A stretch of DNA of 38,633 nt from a virus. Below are positions 23,078 through 32,010 of the stretch, piece after piece; within the stretch, counting starts at the first letter, position 1; each line of letters begins with the position of its first letter. The notes beneath the pieces are model-generated. The model saw only the letters and a list, made by a program, of their open reading frames with translations, was not told where the DNA came from and ran no database searches. The position numbers were made by a program, and so were the translations under genes. The DNA lies in the IMG/VR virus record IMGVR_UViG_3300036770_003971, positions 1-38,633 of that record; one strand, given 5' to 3'.

Positions 23078-23839
23078 TTAGAACGGCGAATCTTCCATTA
23101 TTGAGTCAAGTGTCGGCTCTTTGATAACGGGGATTGAGTTCTTGCCTGATGCAGTTGCATTGGTTAGGTCAGGCAACTCTCTTGCAGACTTGGGTTTCTT
23201 CGCGTCTTTCAGTCCGGCTTCATAGGCTTCCCGCTTTATCTGTTCGATATAGGCAGGGTCTTTCAGCTTTTGGACTTCCTGATGCTCGATTGCGTGGTTA
23301 TACGCAAACCGTGCAGGGTTTGGCGCGGCGAGGAATTTCTGATGCAAGGTCGTATCGGTGATGTTTCCATCTTTGTCCGTTATCAACCCCATAAACACCG
23401 ATTCCTTTTCCAGATAGTCAGGCTTGGTGTCAATCATCAAATCCCGCGATAGCGCAATCCGCGTGGTCATTGAATCCTGATTAACCTGTCCTTTTAACCC
23501 TTCGGCATAGCCTTCCGGGTCTGTAATAGGGTCGGGCAATGGTTTGCTTTCGATTTCCTTTAACCGCTTTTCCGCTTCCTGCCGTTTCTTTCTTTCTGCA
23601 ATGAGTGCCGCTTGCAGACCGCTATCCTTTGTGGCTGGCGTCTCCACTTCTTCACCCTTTTCAGGCTCAGGTTCTTCAGCTTTCGCCTCAGTTACGCCCT
23701 TTTCAGATTCGGGCTGCGTCACCGTTTCCAGTTCCTCATCGCCCTTATCGTCATTAAAGATGTCATCAACTGTGTCGTTTAGGGACATAATGCCCCCGGT
23801 GATTTCCTCTGTTTCAGGAGTGTTGATTTGCTCGGTCAT
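23078..23839 (-). CDS. Scaffolding protein, 253 residues
   Basis: ATG at 23839. A very acidic, low-complexity first third (DDIFNDDKGDEELETVTQPE), a coiled coil at about 75-100 (LQAALIAERKKRQEAEKRLK) and a helical C-terminus (QIKREAYEAGLKDAKKPKSA). This composition and its place directly before the coat gene are characteristic of scaffold proteins that guide procapsid assembly and then leave. Confidence 0.8.
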   Translation of the reverse strand: MTEQINTPETEEITGGIMSLNDTVDDIFNDDKGDEELETVTQPESEKGVTEAKAEEPEPEKGEEVETPATKDSGLQAALIAERKKRQEAEKRLKEIESKPLPDPITDPEGYAEGLKGQVNQDSMTTRIALSRDLMIDTKPDYLEKESVFMGLITDKDGNITDTTLHQKFLAAPNPARFAYNHAIEHQEVQKLKDPAYIEQIKREAYEAGLKDAKKPKSARELPDLTNATASGKNSIPVIKEPTLDSIMEDSPF

Positions 23840-23917
23840 GTTTTTTCACCTTTGCGCCCGAAATGCGGCGGCCATTTATGCGCCCGTAACCCGGCGGCGG
23901 CTGTATCCAGATGGATA

Positions 23918-24778
23918 CTAATGTTTTACTGTGTAGCCGCAAGCGGCCAGCAGTAAAAACACATCTTCATCGTCCTGCATCCTTCGCAGCCTTTCGGCCT
24001 CAAGGTATGCAAGGGTGCGTAATTCGGCCTCAATCTGAGCCGCGATTAACGCTTGTTCTTGTTGTCGGAGTGATTCGTAATATGCAAGGGCTTTGCTTTC
24101 GTCTACCGTGATGACTTCGGCAGGCTTAGTCTCTATCGGCTTTGGTTGCTCGACAGGCTTAATCGCAGAATTACGCGCTTTTAACGCGGCATCTTCGGCC
24201 TCGTATATCAGGTCAAGATAGGTCTTGCCTTTACGCTTCTTTTCGTCATCGCCGGAGCCGTAGGGTATTTGCGAACCGGTCGGGGCTGTGTGGTCTGCCG
24301 AGCCGGTAATAACAGCGCCTTGACCCGCTAAAACACCGCTGGCGTCATGTGTTGCCGCCGAACCTGACCTATCCGCAGACCCGTCGATTAACGCGCCCTG
24401 CCCTGACAGGTCGCCGGTAGCGTAAAACGCCCTGAATCTGGACGCGCTGCCTGAAACGTCTGCGCCTGGCCCTACTATCGCGCCAGTGGCAGATAATGCC
24501 CTGAAACGTGCCGCCGCGCCGTCTACTATAGAACCTTGACCGGATAAAACGCCGGTTGCTGCATGGGTTACCGGAGCGGCGGTTCTATCAGCACTTCCAT
24601 CAACTGCCGAACCCTGCCCCGTTAATACGCCTGTGGCCGGATGCGCTCTGAAACGGTTAGAACTGCCGTCAACTGCTGCACCCTGACCAACAAGCGCCCC
24701 GGTTGCTGCGTGGGTTATCGCGCCTCCGCTTTGTAATTGCGCTGCGCCGGGGAGTAGCGGCTGAAACGGGAAGCCCAT
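23918..24778 (-). CDS. Repeat-containing virion protein, 286 residues
   Basis: ATG at 24778. Residues 20-170 hold six or seven copies of a 22-27-residue unit with the core ATGxLxGQGAxVDGSAxR, most ending in RFRA or DRTA. A linker and a helical, Glu/Ala-rich C-terminus follow (KTYLDLIYEAEDAALKARNS, AQIEAELRTLAYLEAERLRR). Such repeats are often found in phage minor head proteins between portal and scaffold. Function not known. The repeat copies are diverged at DNA level, unlike the pentapeptide array. Confidence 0.65.
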   Translation of the reverse strand: MGFPFQPLLPGAAQLQSGGAITHAATGALVGQGAAVDGSSNRFRAHPATGVLTGQGSAVDGSADRTAAPVTHAATGVLSGQGSIVDGAAARFRALSATGAIVGPGADVSGSASRFRAFYATGDLSGQGALIDGSADRSGSAATHDASGVLAGQGAVITGSADHTAPTGSQIPYGSGDDEKKRKGKTYLDLIYEAEDAALKARNSAIKPVEQPKPIETKPAEVITVDESKALAYYESLRQQEQALIAAQIEAELRTLAYLEAERLRRMQDDEDVFLLLAACGYTVKH

Positions 24779-24954
24779 CAGCTCACCGTCAGTTCAAGGT
24801 GCTCTATAAGCTCGCTATCAAGCGGTAAATCAGTTGTGATAGACAAAACGCCGTCAGTGTAATTACTGGAAGTCAATTCGATACCGTAAGTGCCTAGATG
24901 CTCGATTATCAGCACTAGCGTCGTTGTCGATGAGTCAGTGGTGATTGAGTACAT
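24778..24954 (-). CDS. Hypothetical 58-residue protein
   Basis: The ATG at 24954 (MYSITTDSSTTTLVLIIEHL) overlaps the previous stop as TAATG and is preferred to the longer frame from 25023. Beta-rich; stop overlaps the next ATG. Probably a small virion protein. Confidence 0.6.
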   Translation of the reverse strand: MYSITTDSSTTTLVLIIEHLGTYGIELTSSNYTDGVLSITTDLPLDSELIEHLELTVS

Positions 24955-25298
24955 TATGAAACCTGCCTGATTGACCACAACACTGTGATAGTTCCGGCCA
25001 ATGCGTCGAGAGTGAAGTCCCATCCGTGCAGCAAGATAAACGATTCTGTGACAAATATCGGTTCAGCCTGAGCGCCCTGTAATATCCACTCTTTCGCCAG
25101 TCCTTGAGTGTCGCCAGACCGGCATTTTTCATACAGCCTGACTTGCAGGATGTCACCAGCCACCATGTCGGACACGTCAAGGAATAGCTGAAATATGCCG
25201 TCTGTGGTATCCGAGTCCGGGCCTGCGGTGTCCGTGGTGCAACTATGCTCTGTTGCGCCTACCGCTTCAGTCCCGCTATATAATTCTGCTATTGCCAT
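24954..25298 (-). CDS. Minor virion-module protein, 114 residues
   Basis: ATG at 25298. Beta-rich: DGIFQLFLDVSDMVAGDILQ then VRLYEKC and TITVLWSIRQVS. It is a common type of small protein next to phage coat modules. No function recognised. Confidence 0.65.
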   Translation of the reverse strand: MAIAELYSGTEAVGATEHSCTTDTAGPDSDTTDGIFQLFLDVSDMVAGDILQVRLYEKCRSGDTQGLAKEWILQGAQAEPIFVTESFILLHGWDFTLDALAGTITVLWSIRQVS

Positions 25299-25305
25299 AA
25301 TTCAC

Positions 25306-26118
25306 CTAGTAGAAACAATGAAACGCGATTCCTTGTGATTGGGCTGTGCCTGACGCCTCGCCCTGAACCTGTAAAGCGGTGCTGGACGGAATGCTGACGT
25401 ATATCGGACATTGCGGATATGGCCCATACACAATTTCGGCGGTTGTGTTATTTGTATACCATTCCGCCATCGTTGTGCCGCCGACAGTCAATTCCCAATG
25501 ATAGGCAATGGCGGTTGTTGCGGTGGCCGTGCCATTGACCGATAGCATAACCGCCCCATACTCACGGGTTGTTGTGCCGATAGTGGCGTCTGTCGATTCT
25601 GCGCCGGAGTTACCTGCTGTATGCGCTGTTCCGCCTGATGTTGCTGTGTTCGCGCCGTAGGTATCGCAGCCTGTGAATAGTTGCCCTACATACCCACTAA
25701 TTCCGCTGTTTAAAAATACCAGTATCCTGACGGTATCAGAGGCGATTGCTGATTGTGCCCTGATAGATATTTTCGTCCCTTTCGGAATGAAAATTGGTAT
25801 AAATACCCCGCTTAATCCCGCTGATGCCGCTGCTTTCCACCCAACTTGAAAATCAGGCAGGATGACGTTTTCGCCGCTTGCGCCTGTCGCTATATCAATC
25901 AAAAAGTTTGACACGGAAGCGGAGTTTGACGAGCCGGAATAATACAACCAGAATCCGTATGTGTCGTATGTGGTCGATGCAACCAACTGGGAAAACGCCG
26001 TCTTTGTATTCGGTGTCGCCCCCGTCGTCATTGAAAACCCGATATTCGCGGTCTGCGGGGTCGCGGTCAGATTGTGCTGCCACTGACCACCGGAATATGT
26101 GCGAGACATTGCAAGCAT
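25306..26118 (-). CDS. Virion protein, 270 residues, beta-rich
   Basis: ATG at 26118 (TAATG overlap). Ser/Thr/Gly-rich with many predicted strands (YDTYGFWLYYSGSSNSASVS, FIPIFIPKGTKISIRAQSAI, YVSIPSSTALQVQGEASGTA). The layout resembles a jelly-roll head-decoration or fibre protein. It lies between portal and scaffold, where P22 has no counterpart, so it may decorate the head. Inference only. Confidence 0.6.
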   Translation of the reverse strand: MLAMSRTYSGGQWQHNLTATPQTANIGFSMTTGATPNTKTAFSQLVASTTYDTYGFWLYYSGSSNSASVSNFLIDIATGASGENVILPDFQVGWKAAASAGLSGVFIPIFIPKGTKISIRAQSAIASDTVRILVFLNSGISGYVGQLFTGCDTYGANTATSGGTAHTAGNSGAESTDATIGTTTREYGAVMLSVNGTATATTAIAYHWELTVGGTTMAEWYTNNTTAEIVYGPYPQCPIYVSIPSSTALQVQGEASGTAQSQGIAFHCFY

Positions 26119-26510
26119 TAAGCAGATAACGCCGTATAGGTTAGGCTTGAACAGGAAACAGTGTCGCCGGAAGCGATTGTCAGGCCGTTGGTCAGGTCAA
26201 TATCCGAGCCTGAAGCCGCCACGCCGCAATAGATATGCAATACGTCGCCGGATGTCTGCAATGACGCTGTAGACACTGGCGATGCGTTGCCGGTGGCGTT
26301 GGTGTCTGAAGTTATCGCGCCTGCTGTGGCCGTGCCGCTGGATGACGCGCCGAACGCCGGAGTCGAGAATATCAGGGTTGCCGCTGCCGTCCCGGGCGCG
26401 CCGATTGTGCCGCCTACACGGAATACCAGTTTCGAGCCTGCGCCGTCGAGTAAATCCACTACGGCATTGGTTGCCGCGTCTCTAGCCGTTGTGCTGTGTG
26501 TGACTGCCAT
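26118..26510 (-). CDS. Virion-module protein, 130 residues
   Basis: ATG at 26510, overlapping the end of the upstream small gene by 29 bp. Starts MAVTHSTTARDAATNAVVDL and is Ala/Thr/Gly-rich and beta-prone. This kind of protein recurs in podovirus and siphovirus head modules. Role unknown. Confidence 0.65.
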   Translation of the reverse strand: MAVTHSTTARDAATNAVVDLLDGAGSKLVFRVGGTIGAPGTAAATLIFSTPAFGASSSGTATAGAITSDTNATGNASPVSTASLQTSGDVLHIYCGVAASGSDIDLTNGLTIASGDTVSCSSLTYTALSA

Positions 26511-26652
26511 TATTTGCTTCCTCTAATAGTTTTTTCAGTACTTCAGGGTCGGGGTGGCCAATAAGCTGAAACGTCTCAATCTTGCCAGTGTCCTTACGTT
26601 TTACTTCAATGGTAGCACGTAACTCGCCTGGCTTTCCGTTAAGGGCTATCAT
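26482..26652 (-). CDS. Hypothetical 56-residue protein after the portal
   Basis: ATG at 26652 shares ATGA with the portal stop. MIALNGKPGELRATIEVKRK then GKIETFQLIGHPDPEVLKKL: a strand-strand-helix pattern. No family recognised. Coupled to the portal and overlapping the next gene. Confidence 0.6.
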   Translation of the reverse strand: MIALNGKPGELRATIEVKRKDTGKIETFQLIGHPDPEVLKKLLEEANNGSHTQHNG

Positions 26653-28859
26653 TCAATCCCGACCACTTGCCCTTCGTTGTTGCGCCTGATTTCTTTCGGC
26701 TTGCTCATAACAGTGGCAAGTTCCTTGATTGCGCCAGCGACTTCAGACTGTGACGATTTGACCGCCTCGCCGTTCATAACAACGGCTTGCCCCATTGCGT
26801 TGATTGCTTCCTGCATCTGTCCAAATACTTCCTTGTCGTACACGTTGACGGCAGGCGTCTTGTCCTGTGGTTTCTGGCTGTTCAGCTTCAGGATTTCCAG
26901 TTTAGTCTTGGCGGCGATTTCCTCACGCTTTAACTTCATGTCGGCAGCGTGTTTCTCGCGTTCAAATGTAATCCGGTCGATACTTGACGTGTCGGGCGAT
27001 GTAGATACGTTTACAGCCCTTTCGGTCTGAGTCAGTGCCATGCGCTTGGTTTCTGCGTCGTACTGCTTGATTTGGACTTCCTGCGCCTTAAGATTCAGTT
27101 CTTCGGCCTTGACTTTGGTTTCAAGCTCGATTGCGGCCTGATTTGCTTGCTGTTCAGCGGTCTGCGCCCCGGATGCTTCAGCGCGGCGTCTTTCAATCTT
27201 TTCGATTAGCTTGTCCTTGCCCCGCAATTCTGACAGCTCTATCAGCTCGATGATGTCAATATCGGCGCTGGAGGCGAATTGCGCTATCGCCTGGAACTGC
27301 TCTTGCTGCGTGTTGATGGAATCGAAAGACTGGTCAAGGATGATGTCTACGTCTATCTCCGGGACAGGGTTTTGTGATGCAATAGGGGTTTCAAGTGCGG
27401 CTGTTGCTTGTTCTGCGGCAGCCAAGTCCTGTCCTTGCTCGATTTGGGTCAGGAACGTATAAGACGCGGCGTACTTCTTGCGCTCGACCAGCGGTAAAGA
27501 CTTGTCGTTAATCTTTTCCTCAAGGAATACGCGGGTTGATATTTTGGTATTCAGGCCAATCCAGCGCAGTGAATCTTCATCATCCGTAACCCGTATCCAC
27601 TTTTCCCCTGTCCAGAACTGCTTGATACGCGCCCAGATTTGGCGATAGACACGCTTTTCCCATCCAGACAGTTGGGTGTAGTCGGAATTAAGCTCAATTG
27701 TGCCAGCGGCCTGTAGTTTTTCGATAGCCCGTCCAGACAGGTCGCCAGATTGACGTTCACCGGCCAACTGCGCGTTGTACGAGACTGAATCCAGCTCTGC
27801 CTTTGCATCGTAGTACAGGTCAATTTGTGCCTTGACCATGTCGTTTGTTGGTAAAACCCCGAAGTCTTCCCCGAACTTCTCGCCGTTAAACTCAACGTGC
27901 CCGTCTGGCTTGGCAAGTTCACGCTTCAGGGCAGGAACGTCCGAGACCGTGCCCTTGCGCCCGAATGTTTGACGGCTGGAATTGCTAAACAGCCACTTTG
28001 ACCGTCTGTGGTTTATTTCGTCCTGTTGGTCAAGGAAGCCTGCGACTTCGCCATATCGGTTATTGTCACGGTCGATATTAGCAGATACCAGTTCAATCGG
28101 GCAGGTCGGCTCGCCTTCGTCATCCAGATAGGGCGAGATTTGCGGCTCAATTAACCATTCATTGTGGGTCAGTATACCGAAATGCCACTGGCCTTTATGA
28201 ATGCCGTAGTAAACCGCAATGCGTATACGTCTACTGCCTAAATCAACCCATCGCGGTCTATCTTCAGTGGTTTCATCCGTGCTGCCTTCGGCATTAATCA
28301 GGCCGTCAATGTCGGAATCCGGGAAAAGCTCTTTCGCTTCATCCTCGTACAGCCACATGTAATATCCCATGTATCGTGCGTCGGAAAAATCCTTTTTCCG
28401 GCTATGCGGGTCGAAGAATATGCGGTCAAATGGGATATTTGATATCCGTACATCGGTATCCGTCCGGCCTTTCTTAACCTCGACTATCGCGCCGGAGTAG
28501 CCCTCGACAAAGAACTCTTCACAGACTTCTAGTTTGAGGGTCTGGAAGTCGTTATCGTCTGCTACATAACGAAGTGCGTCAGTGATTGCATGGGCGGATT
28601 TCTCGTGTTTCTGTGTCCGTGGATACGCTTTCGGGTCAGACTGGCGCATATTGTACAGACCTACCAGCCCCTTGACCTTTGGGCGGATACGGTTGACAAC
28701 GATAGGCGCTTGATTGCGCTTCTTTAGCTTTTGGACTTCGGCCTCAGTCCATTGCTTGTGATCCATGTAATCACGGCACTTCTCGGACAGGGCGCGAGCG
28801 TCCATCGTGGCCGATAAGAACAGGTCTACTTGTTCTTGCGCAATGCGTGGTTCAATCAT
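26649..28859 (-). CDS. Portal protein (P22-like), 736 residues
   Basis: ATG at 28859. P22 gp1 has 725 residues. The N-terminus has RALSEKCRDYMDHKQWTEAE and QAPIVVNRIRPKVKGLVGLY, both typical of P22-type portals, then YSGAIVEVKK and FDRIFFDPHSRKKDFSDARY. A Gln/Glu-rich helical barrel region occupies the last 200 residues. The dodecameric portal is the DNA entry and exit channel and the docking site for terminase and the gp4/gp10-type proteins encoded downstream. Confidence 0.88.
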   Translation of the reverse strand: MIEPRIAQEQVDLFLSATMDARALSEKCRDYMDHKQWTEAEVQKLKKRNQAPIVVNRIRPKVKGLVGLYNMRQSDPKAYPRTQKHEKSAHAITDALRYVADDNDFQTLKLEVCEEFFVEGYSGAIVEVKKGRTDTDVRISNIPFDRIFFDPHSRKKDFSDARYMGYYMWLYEDEAKELFPDSDIDGLINAEGSTDETTEDRPRWVDLGSRRIRIAVYYGIHKGQWHFGILTHNEWLIEPQISPYLDDEGEPTCPIELVSANIDRDNNRYGEVAGFLDQQDEINHRRSKWLFSNSSRQTFGRKGTVSDVPALKRELAKPDGHVEFNGEKFGEDFGVLPTNDMVKAQIDLYYDAKAELDSVSYNAQLAGERQSGDLSGRAIEKLQAAGTIELNSDYTQLSGWEKRVYRQIWARIKQFWTGEKWIRVTDDEDSLRWIGLNTKISTRVFLEEKINDKSLPLVERKKYAASYTFLTQIEQGQDLAAAEQATAALETPIASQNPVPEIDVDIILDQSFDSINTQQEQFQAIAQFASSADIDIIELIELSELRGKDKLIEKIERRRAEASGAQTAEQQANQAAIELETKVKAEELNLKAQEVQIKQYDAETKRMALTQTERAVNVSTSPDTSSIDRITFEREKHAADMKLKREEIAAKTKLEILKLNSQKPQDKTPAVNVYDKEVFGQMQEAINAMGQAVVMNGEAVKSSQSEVAGAIKELATVMSKPKEIRRNNEGQVVGIE

Positions 28860-29070
28860 GCCTGAGATACCCGCTGGATTCGCTTACTAATTTTTGTTTG
28901 CATGGTTCCACATCGCTCATAAATTGAATCTGTGTTGTAATTCCGCAATCCATGCAGAGTAATTGACTGGCTGATAACGGTAGAGACTGCGCCCAGACGT
29001 GATGATGTGACGGATACCATTCAGACTGATTTCCAGTTGTCTTCTTCGTCGTCGTCGGATTCGTAGGCAT
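28852..29070 (-). CDS. Small His/Cys protein between TerL and portal, 72 residues
   Basis: Chosen start is the ATG at 29070, inside the terL end; an upstream start at 29196 lies entirely in terL. The sequence has SEWYPSHHHVW and LLCMDCGITTQIQFM with a second Cys later (EPCKQ), a possible metal site. Its TGA overlaps the portal ATG. No family recognised. Confidence 0.5.
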   Translation of the reverse strand: MPTNPTTTKKTTGNQSEWYPSHHHVWAQSLPLSASQLLCMDCGITTQIQFMSDVEPCKQKLVSESSGYLRHD

Positions 29071-30556
29071 CGCGGGTTTCTTTCTTTTCTTCAGTAGGTA
29101 CGGTTGCGGCAAATGTCTGGTCAAGGATGCGGCCAAATAACCCGCACACATCCACCTTGTCGTCTCGGTAATTGGTGTTAGGGATAAACCGCACAAGCTG
29201 GTCTATTAGTGCATCGCCCCATTCAGTACGCGGTATCCAAACCTTGCCCTGTGAGGCCAATCCCTGAAATGCCCTTGCGTTAGCGGCCTTGTCTGCGTTA
29301 CTGCTTATCCATTCCAGCCGAAAATAGATTTGTCTGGTCTGCTGTTGTTTCTTCAGGAACGGTTCAATACTGCGCCGGATAACGCCTGATTCAGCCACCC
29401 AGCAATAGGGGTCATGCTTTTTGGCTAAATCCAGCTCTGCGTCAATCCAAACATCAACGGTCTTTTGGCCAGACCACCAATCCAGAATCCATAAGTCTGA
29501 CTTGTCATCAAACCCGCCTATACCATGCTCTGTGTAATCGCCGCCGTCATCGGTTACAGCGTAGTCTGACGCGCCGTAGCGTGATAAATACTTCGGGTGT
29601 TCGCCTACTCTATATCGACGGTTATCAAACCATTCACGCTTGAAAAAGACGCCACTATCAGGCTGTGGTGTCTGCTGATACAGGCTAGTCCAGTTGCGCA
29701 CGTCCTTGATGGATTGCGCGGCTTTTGTTTCAATCCAATATTGAGGGGTGAACCATTCAGGCCACAGAAACTCGCCGGGCTTTCTGCCTAATGGGTCATT
29801 CTCTCTCGCTTCAGCGGGTAAACAGATTACCGTCCACGTCTGCCCGTCGCGGCCTTTAAACTCGCCGGATTCGCCATTCCATGATTCAGGCAGGATCCGT
29901 CCTGATAAATCATCCTCATGCCAGCGGGTCTGAATAATGATTTGTGCCGCGTTTGGCTTAAGTCGAGTAACAAAGTCGGACAGATACCAGTCCCAGGTAT
30001 TATCACGGACTAACTGGCTGTCTGATTCTTTCCGGCCTTTAACCGGGTCATCAATCAAACCTAAGTCTGCGCGGCGGCCTGTAATGCCAGAACCAACACC
30101 ACAAGCAAAGTAAGACCCGCCCTCACTGGTTTCCCATTCGCCTTTTGCCTGTGAATCTTCAGCAAGCGTGATTCCGAACAGACGGTTATATTCTTTGGTT
30201 GATACGATATTTCGGACTTTTCGGCCAAACGTATTGGCCAGATGTTCGCCGTATGAAGCGCAAATAATGTTGTTTTTCGGCATCTTCCCGACGTAGTAAG
30301 CAGGGAAACGCACTGACCCGCACGTTGACTTAGCCGAGCCGGGCGGCATGAATACCATTAGCCGCCTGATTTCACCAGCAACCACCTTATCCAGCGAGTC
30401 ATACAGTAAAACGTGATGCGCTGCTGGCTGTTCGTCCGGGAACAGATAGCGGGAAAACTCAGTGCAGGTTTGTCTCGCTTTCCTGCGCTTCAGTAATTCC
30501 TGCGCTGCTGCTTGTGGCGATATGTGCGAGGTCGCTGTCTGTAAGTTCTGAAGCAT
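29021..30556 (-). CDS. terL: Terminase large subunit, 511 residues
   Basis: ATG at 30556. Walker A at 71-78 (PPGSAKST), Walker B near 165-172 (LGLIDDPV), and the coupling segment QIIIQTRWHEDDLSGRIL. The C-terminal nuclease half has SDYAVTDDGGDYTEHG and WILDWWSGQKTVDVWIDAEL with conserved acidic residues. It drives ATP-dependent DNA packaging and cuts concatemers, probably by headful given the P22-like neighbours. Its start overlaps the small terminase candidate by 98 bp, as terS and terL often do. Confidence 0.92.
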   Translation of the reverse strand: MLQNLQTATSHISPQAAAQELLKRRKARQTCTEFSRYLFPDEQPAAHHVLLYDSLDKVVAGEIRRLMVFMPPGSAKSTCGSVRFPAYYVGKMPKNNIICASYGEHLANTFGRKVRNIVSTKEYNRLFGITLAEDSQAKGEWETSEGGSYFACGVGSGITGRRADLGLIDDPVKGRKESDSQLVRDNTWDWYLSDFVTRLKPNAAQIIIQTRWHEDDLSGRILPESWNGESGEFKGRDGQTWTVICLPAEARENDPLGRKPGEFLWPEWFTPQYWIETKAAQSIKDVRNWTSLYQQTPQPDSGVFFKREWFDNRRYRVGEHPKYLSRYGASDYAVTDDGGDYTEHGIGGFDDKSDLWILDWWSGQKTVDVWIDAELDLAKKHDPYCWVAESGVIRRSIEPFLKKQQQTRQIYFRLEWISSNADKAANARAFQGLASQGKVWIPRTEWGDALIDQLVRFIPNTNYRDDKVDVCGLFGRILDQTFAATVPTEEKKETRDAYESDDDEEDNWKSV

Positions 30557-30779
30557 TGATTGTGTGCGTTATCTCTGCCTGTATGTCTTTAGGTATAAAT
30601 TTAGAAGCCAACTCCATGAACCTTATGGGGTTTTCTTCAAGCTCTTTTGCGAGGATGTCAGCTATTGACTTGCCCCTTGATTCCATTACGTTCAAAGCGC
30701 CCAGAATAGCGCCTCTTGTCCTTTGGGCTAACTCAACCCCGTACCCTGCTTTCTTGCCTGTCGCCTTGTAATTAGCCAT
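30459..30779 (-). CDS. Terminase small subunit candidate, 106 residues
   Basis: ATG at 30779 after GAGGGACTACGAGTA. Helical core RGAILGALNVMESRGKSIAD and NPIRFMELASKFIPKDIQAE is shared with small-terminase-like phage proteins; an acidic Ser/Thr tail follows. It is immediately upstream of and overlapping terL. Small terminases bind the packaging site as rings; no HTH is evident, so the call rests on position and resemblance. Confidence 0.65.
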   Translation of the reverse strand: MANYKATGKKAGYGVELAQRTRGAILGALNVMESRGKSIADILAKELEENPIRFMELASKFIPKDIQAEITHTINASELTDSDLAHIATSSSAGITEAQESETNLH

Positions 30780-30792
30780 TACTCGTAGTCCC

Positions 30793-30924
30793 TCATGGGA
30801 AAATTACCATTACCGCGCCAACAGAAATTAGCGCAATCGAAGCTGTCTGATTATTATCGTATGCGTCAGACCACACTGGCATAAACAACAAAACAAGCCC
30901 TATGATGTTAACTAATATCGCCAT
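30793..30924 (-). CDS. 43-residue membrane peptide
   Basis: ATG at 30924 after TGAGTGATTGCGAGTA. Two short hydrophobic helices (ILVNIIGLVLLFMPVW and SIALISVGAVMVIF). Ends 13 bases before the small terminase start. No family recognised. Confidence 0.5.
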   Translation of the reverse strand: MAILVNIIGLVLLFMPVWSDAYDNNQTASIALISVGAVMVIFP

Positions 30925-30937
30925 TACTCGCAATCAC

Positions 30938-31015
30938 TCAAAGCGGGACCGAGCGTCCGGCGCTAACCGAAACTTCCCCTAGCGGGTTTTGTATCCGAAG
31001 GCTCGACATAATCAT
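30938..31015 (-). CDS. Possible 25-residue micro-gene
   Basis: ATG at 31015 would have shared ATGA with the stop of the phage gene interrupted by the transposon. Reads MIMSSLRIQNPLGEVSVSAG and ends before the next small gene. Very short; included because the coupling pattern matches the rest of the operon. Confidence 0.3.
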   Translation of the reverse strand: MIMSSLRIQNPLGEVSVSAGRSVPL

Positions 31016-31052
31016 TCGTAGTCCCTCAATGAATCAATGTCCAAGTCCTTAG

Positions 31053-31063
31053 CCACAACTTCC
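31053..31063. repeat. Left target-site duplication (within CCACAACTTCC)
   Basis: CCACAACTTCC here and at 34071-34081 flank the element. Equal spacing to both inverted repeats is obtained with the 8-mer ACAACTTC (31055-31062 and 34073-34080). Confidence 0.85.
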
Positions 31064-31067
31064 GCGA

Positions 31068-31087
31068 TTATCCCTTGACGTCATGTA
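31068..31087 (+). repeat. Left terminal inverted repeat of the transposon
   Basis: TTATCCCTTGACGTCATGTA, matching the reverse complement of 34048-34067 at 19 of 20 positions. It contains the palindrome TGACGTCA. Confidence 0.9.
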
Positions 31088-31104
31088 TATAATACTGATA
31101 TTCT
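31075..31104 (+). promoter_or_regulatory. Transposase promoter within the left end
   Basis: TTGACG (31075-31080), an 18-bp spacer and TATTCT (31099-31104). A perfect TATAAT at 31088-31093 without a good -35 is an alternative. The -35 lies in the inverted repeat. Confidence 0.5.
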
Positions 31105-31134
31105 ATCCCCATACTGCATGTAGAGGATACTTAA

Positions 31135-32010
31135 GTGACTGATTTTACTGTAATAGAATTTTTTAACAGATTCCCAAATGATGACGTTTGCCTTGAGCAT
31201 TTGATGGATACGCGCTTCGGGCTTACTTCTGAATGTCCGAAATGCCATAAAACCAGCCGTTTTCATCGCATCAAAAAGCGCCCTGTTTACGAGTGCCAAT
31301 TTTGTGCGCACCAGATTAGCCCAATGGCCGGAACCCCGTTCGAGAAGTCACGCACCCCTTTGCGCAAGTGGTTCTATGCGATGTATCTGTTTACTACTTC
31401 CCGTCATGGTGTACCAGCTAAGGAATTACAGCGCCAGCTTGGTGTTACCTACAAGTGCGCCTGGCGCATGGGTCACGAGATACGCCAATATATGACCGAT
31501 GTAGACGGTAACGGCCCTATAGGTGGCGGTACAGTCGTGGAAATGGATGAAACCTTTATTGGTGGCAAACCGCGCTACAAAAAGAAAATGTTTGAACCCA
31601 GACGCAATGCCTATATCGGTAAAACCATTGTGTTCGGCATGGTTGAGCGTGATGGTAACGTCCAGACCCATGTAATCAAACAGCGTAGCCGTAAAGCCGT
31701 TCAGAAACACATCAAGCAGGTTGTTAAGGATACGGTTATCGCTACCGATGAAGCGCCTATGTATAAATACCTGACAAAAGCAGGATATTTACACGGTACG
31801 GTCTGCCATGAAACCGGTGAATATGTCAGAGGCCCGATACATACCAATTCGATAGAGGGCTACTGGTCACGCCTCAAAAACTCGATCCGAGGTACACACA
31901 TCCATGTAAGTGGCAAGCACATGCCTAAATACTTGGGTGAATTTGAGTACCGCTACAATATGCGCAAAAGCCCGAAATATATGTTTGAAAGGCTTTTGGG
32001 GGCTTTTTAA
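31135..32010 (+). CDS. IS1595-family (ISXO2-like) DDE transposase
   Basis: 291 residues from a GTG at 31135 behind AGAGGA. An N-terminal zinc ribbon has CPKC at 34-37 and CQFC at 54-57. The catalytic domain has EMDETFIGGK (D138), ATDEAP (D205) and HTNSIEGYWSRLK (N238, E241), the DDE/N pattern of ISXO2-like transposases. Length is normal and the frame is intact, so the element may be active. It cuts and joins the element ends at the TTATCCC repeats. Confidence 0.93.
   Translation: MTDFTVIEFFNRFPNDDVCLEHLMDTRFGLTSECPKCHKTSRFHRIKKRPVYECQFCAHQISPMAGTPFEKSRTPLRKWFYAMYLFTTSRHGVPAKELQRQLGVTYKCAWRMGHEIRQYMTDVDGNGPIGGGTVVEMDETFIGGKPRYKKKMFEPRRNAYIGKTIVFGMVERDGNVQTHVIKQRSRKAVQKHIKQVVKDTVIATDEAPMYKYLTKAGYLHGTVCHETGEYVRGPIHTNSIEGYWSRLKNSIRGTHIHVSGKHMPKYLGEFEYRYNMRKSPKYMFERLLGAF

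Noticed and set aside
23901-23920. GTATCC/GGATAC hairpin between two head genes as terminator
   Set aside because: A short six-base-pair stem without a U-run on either strand.
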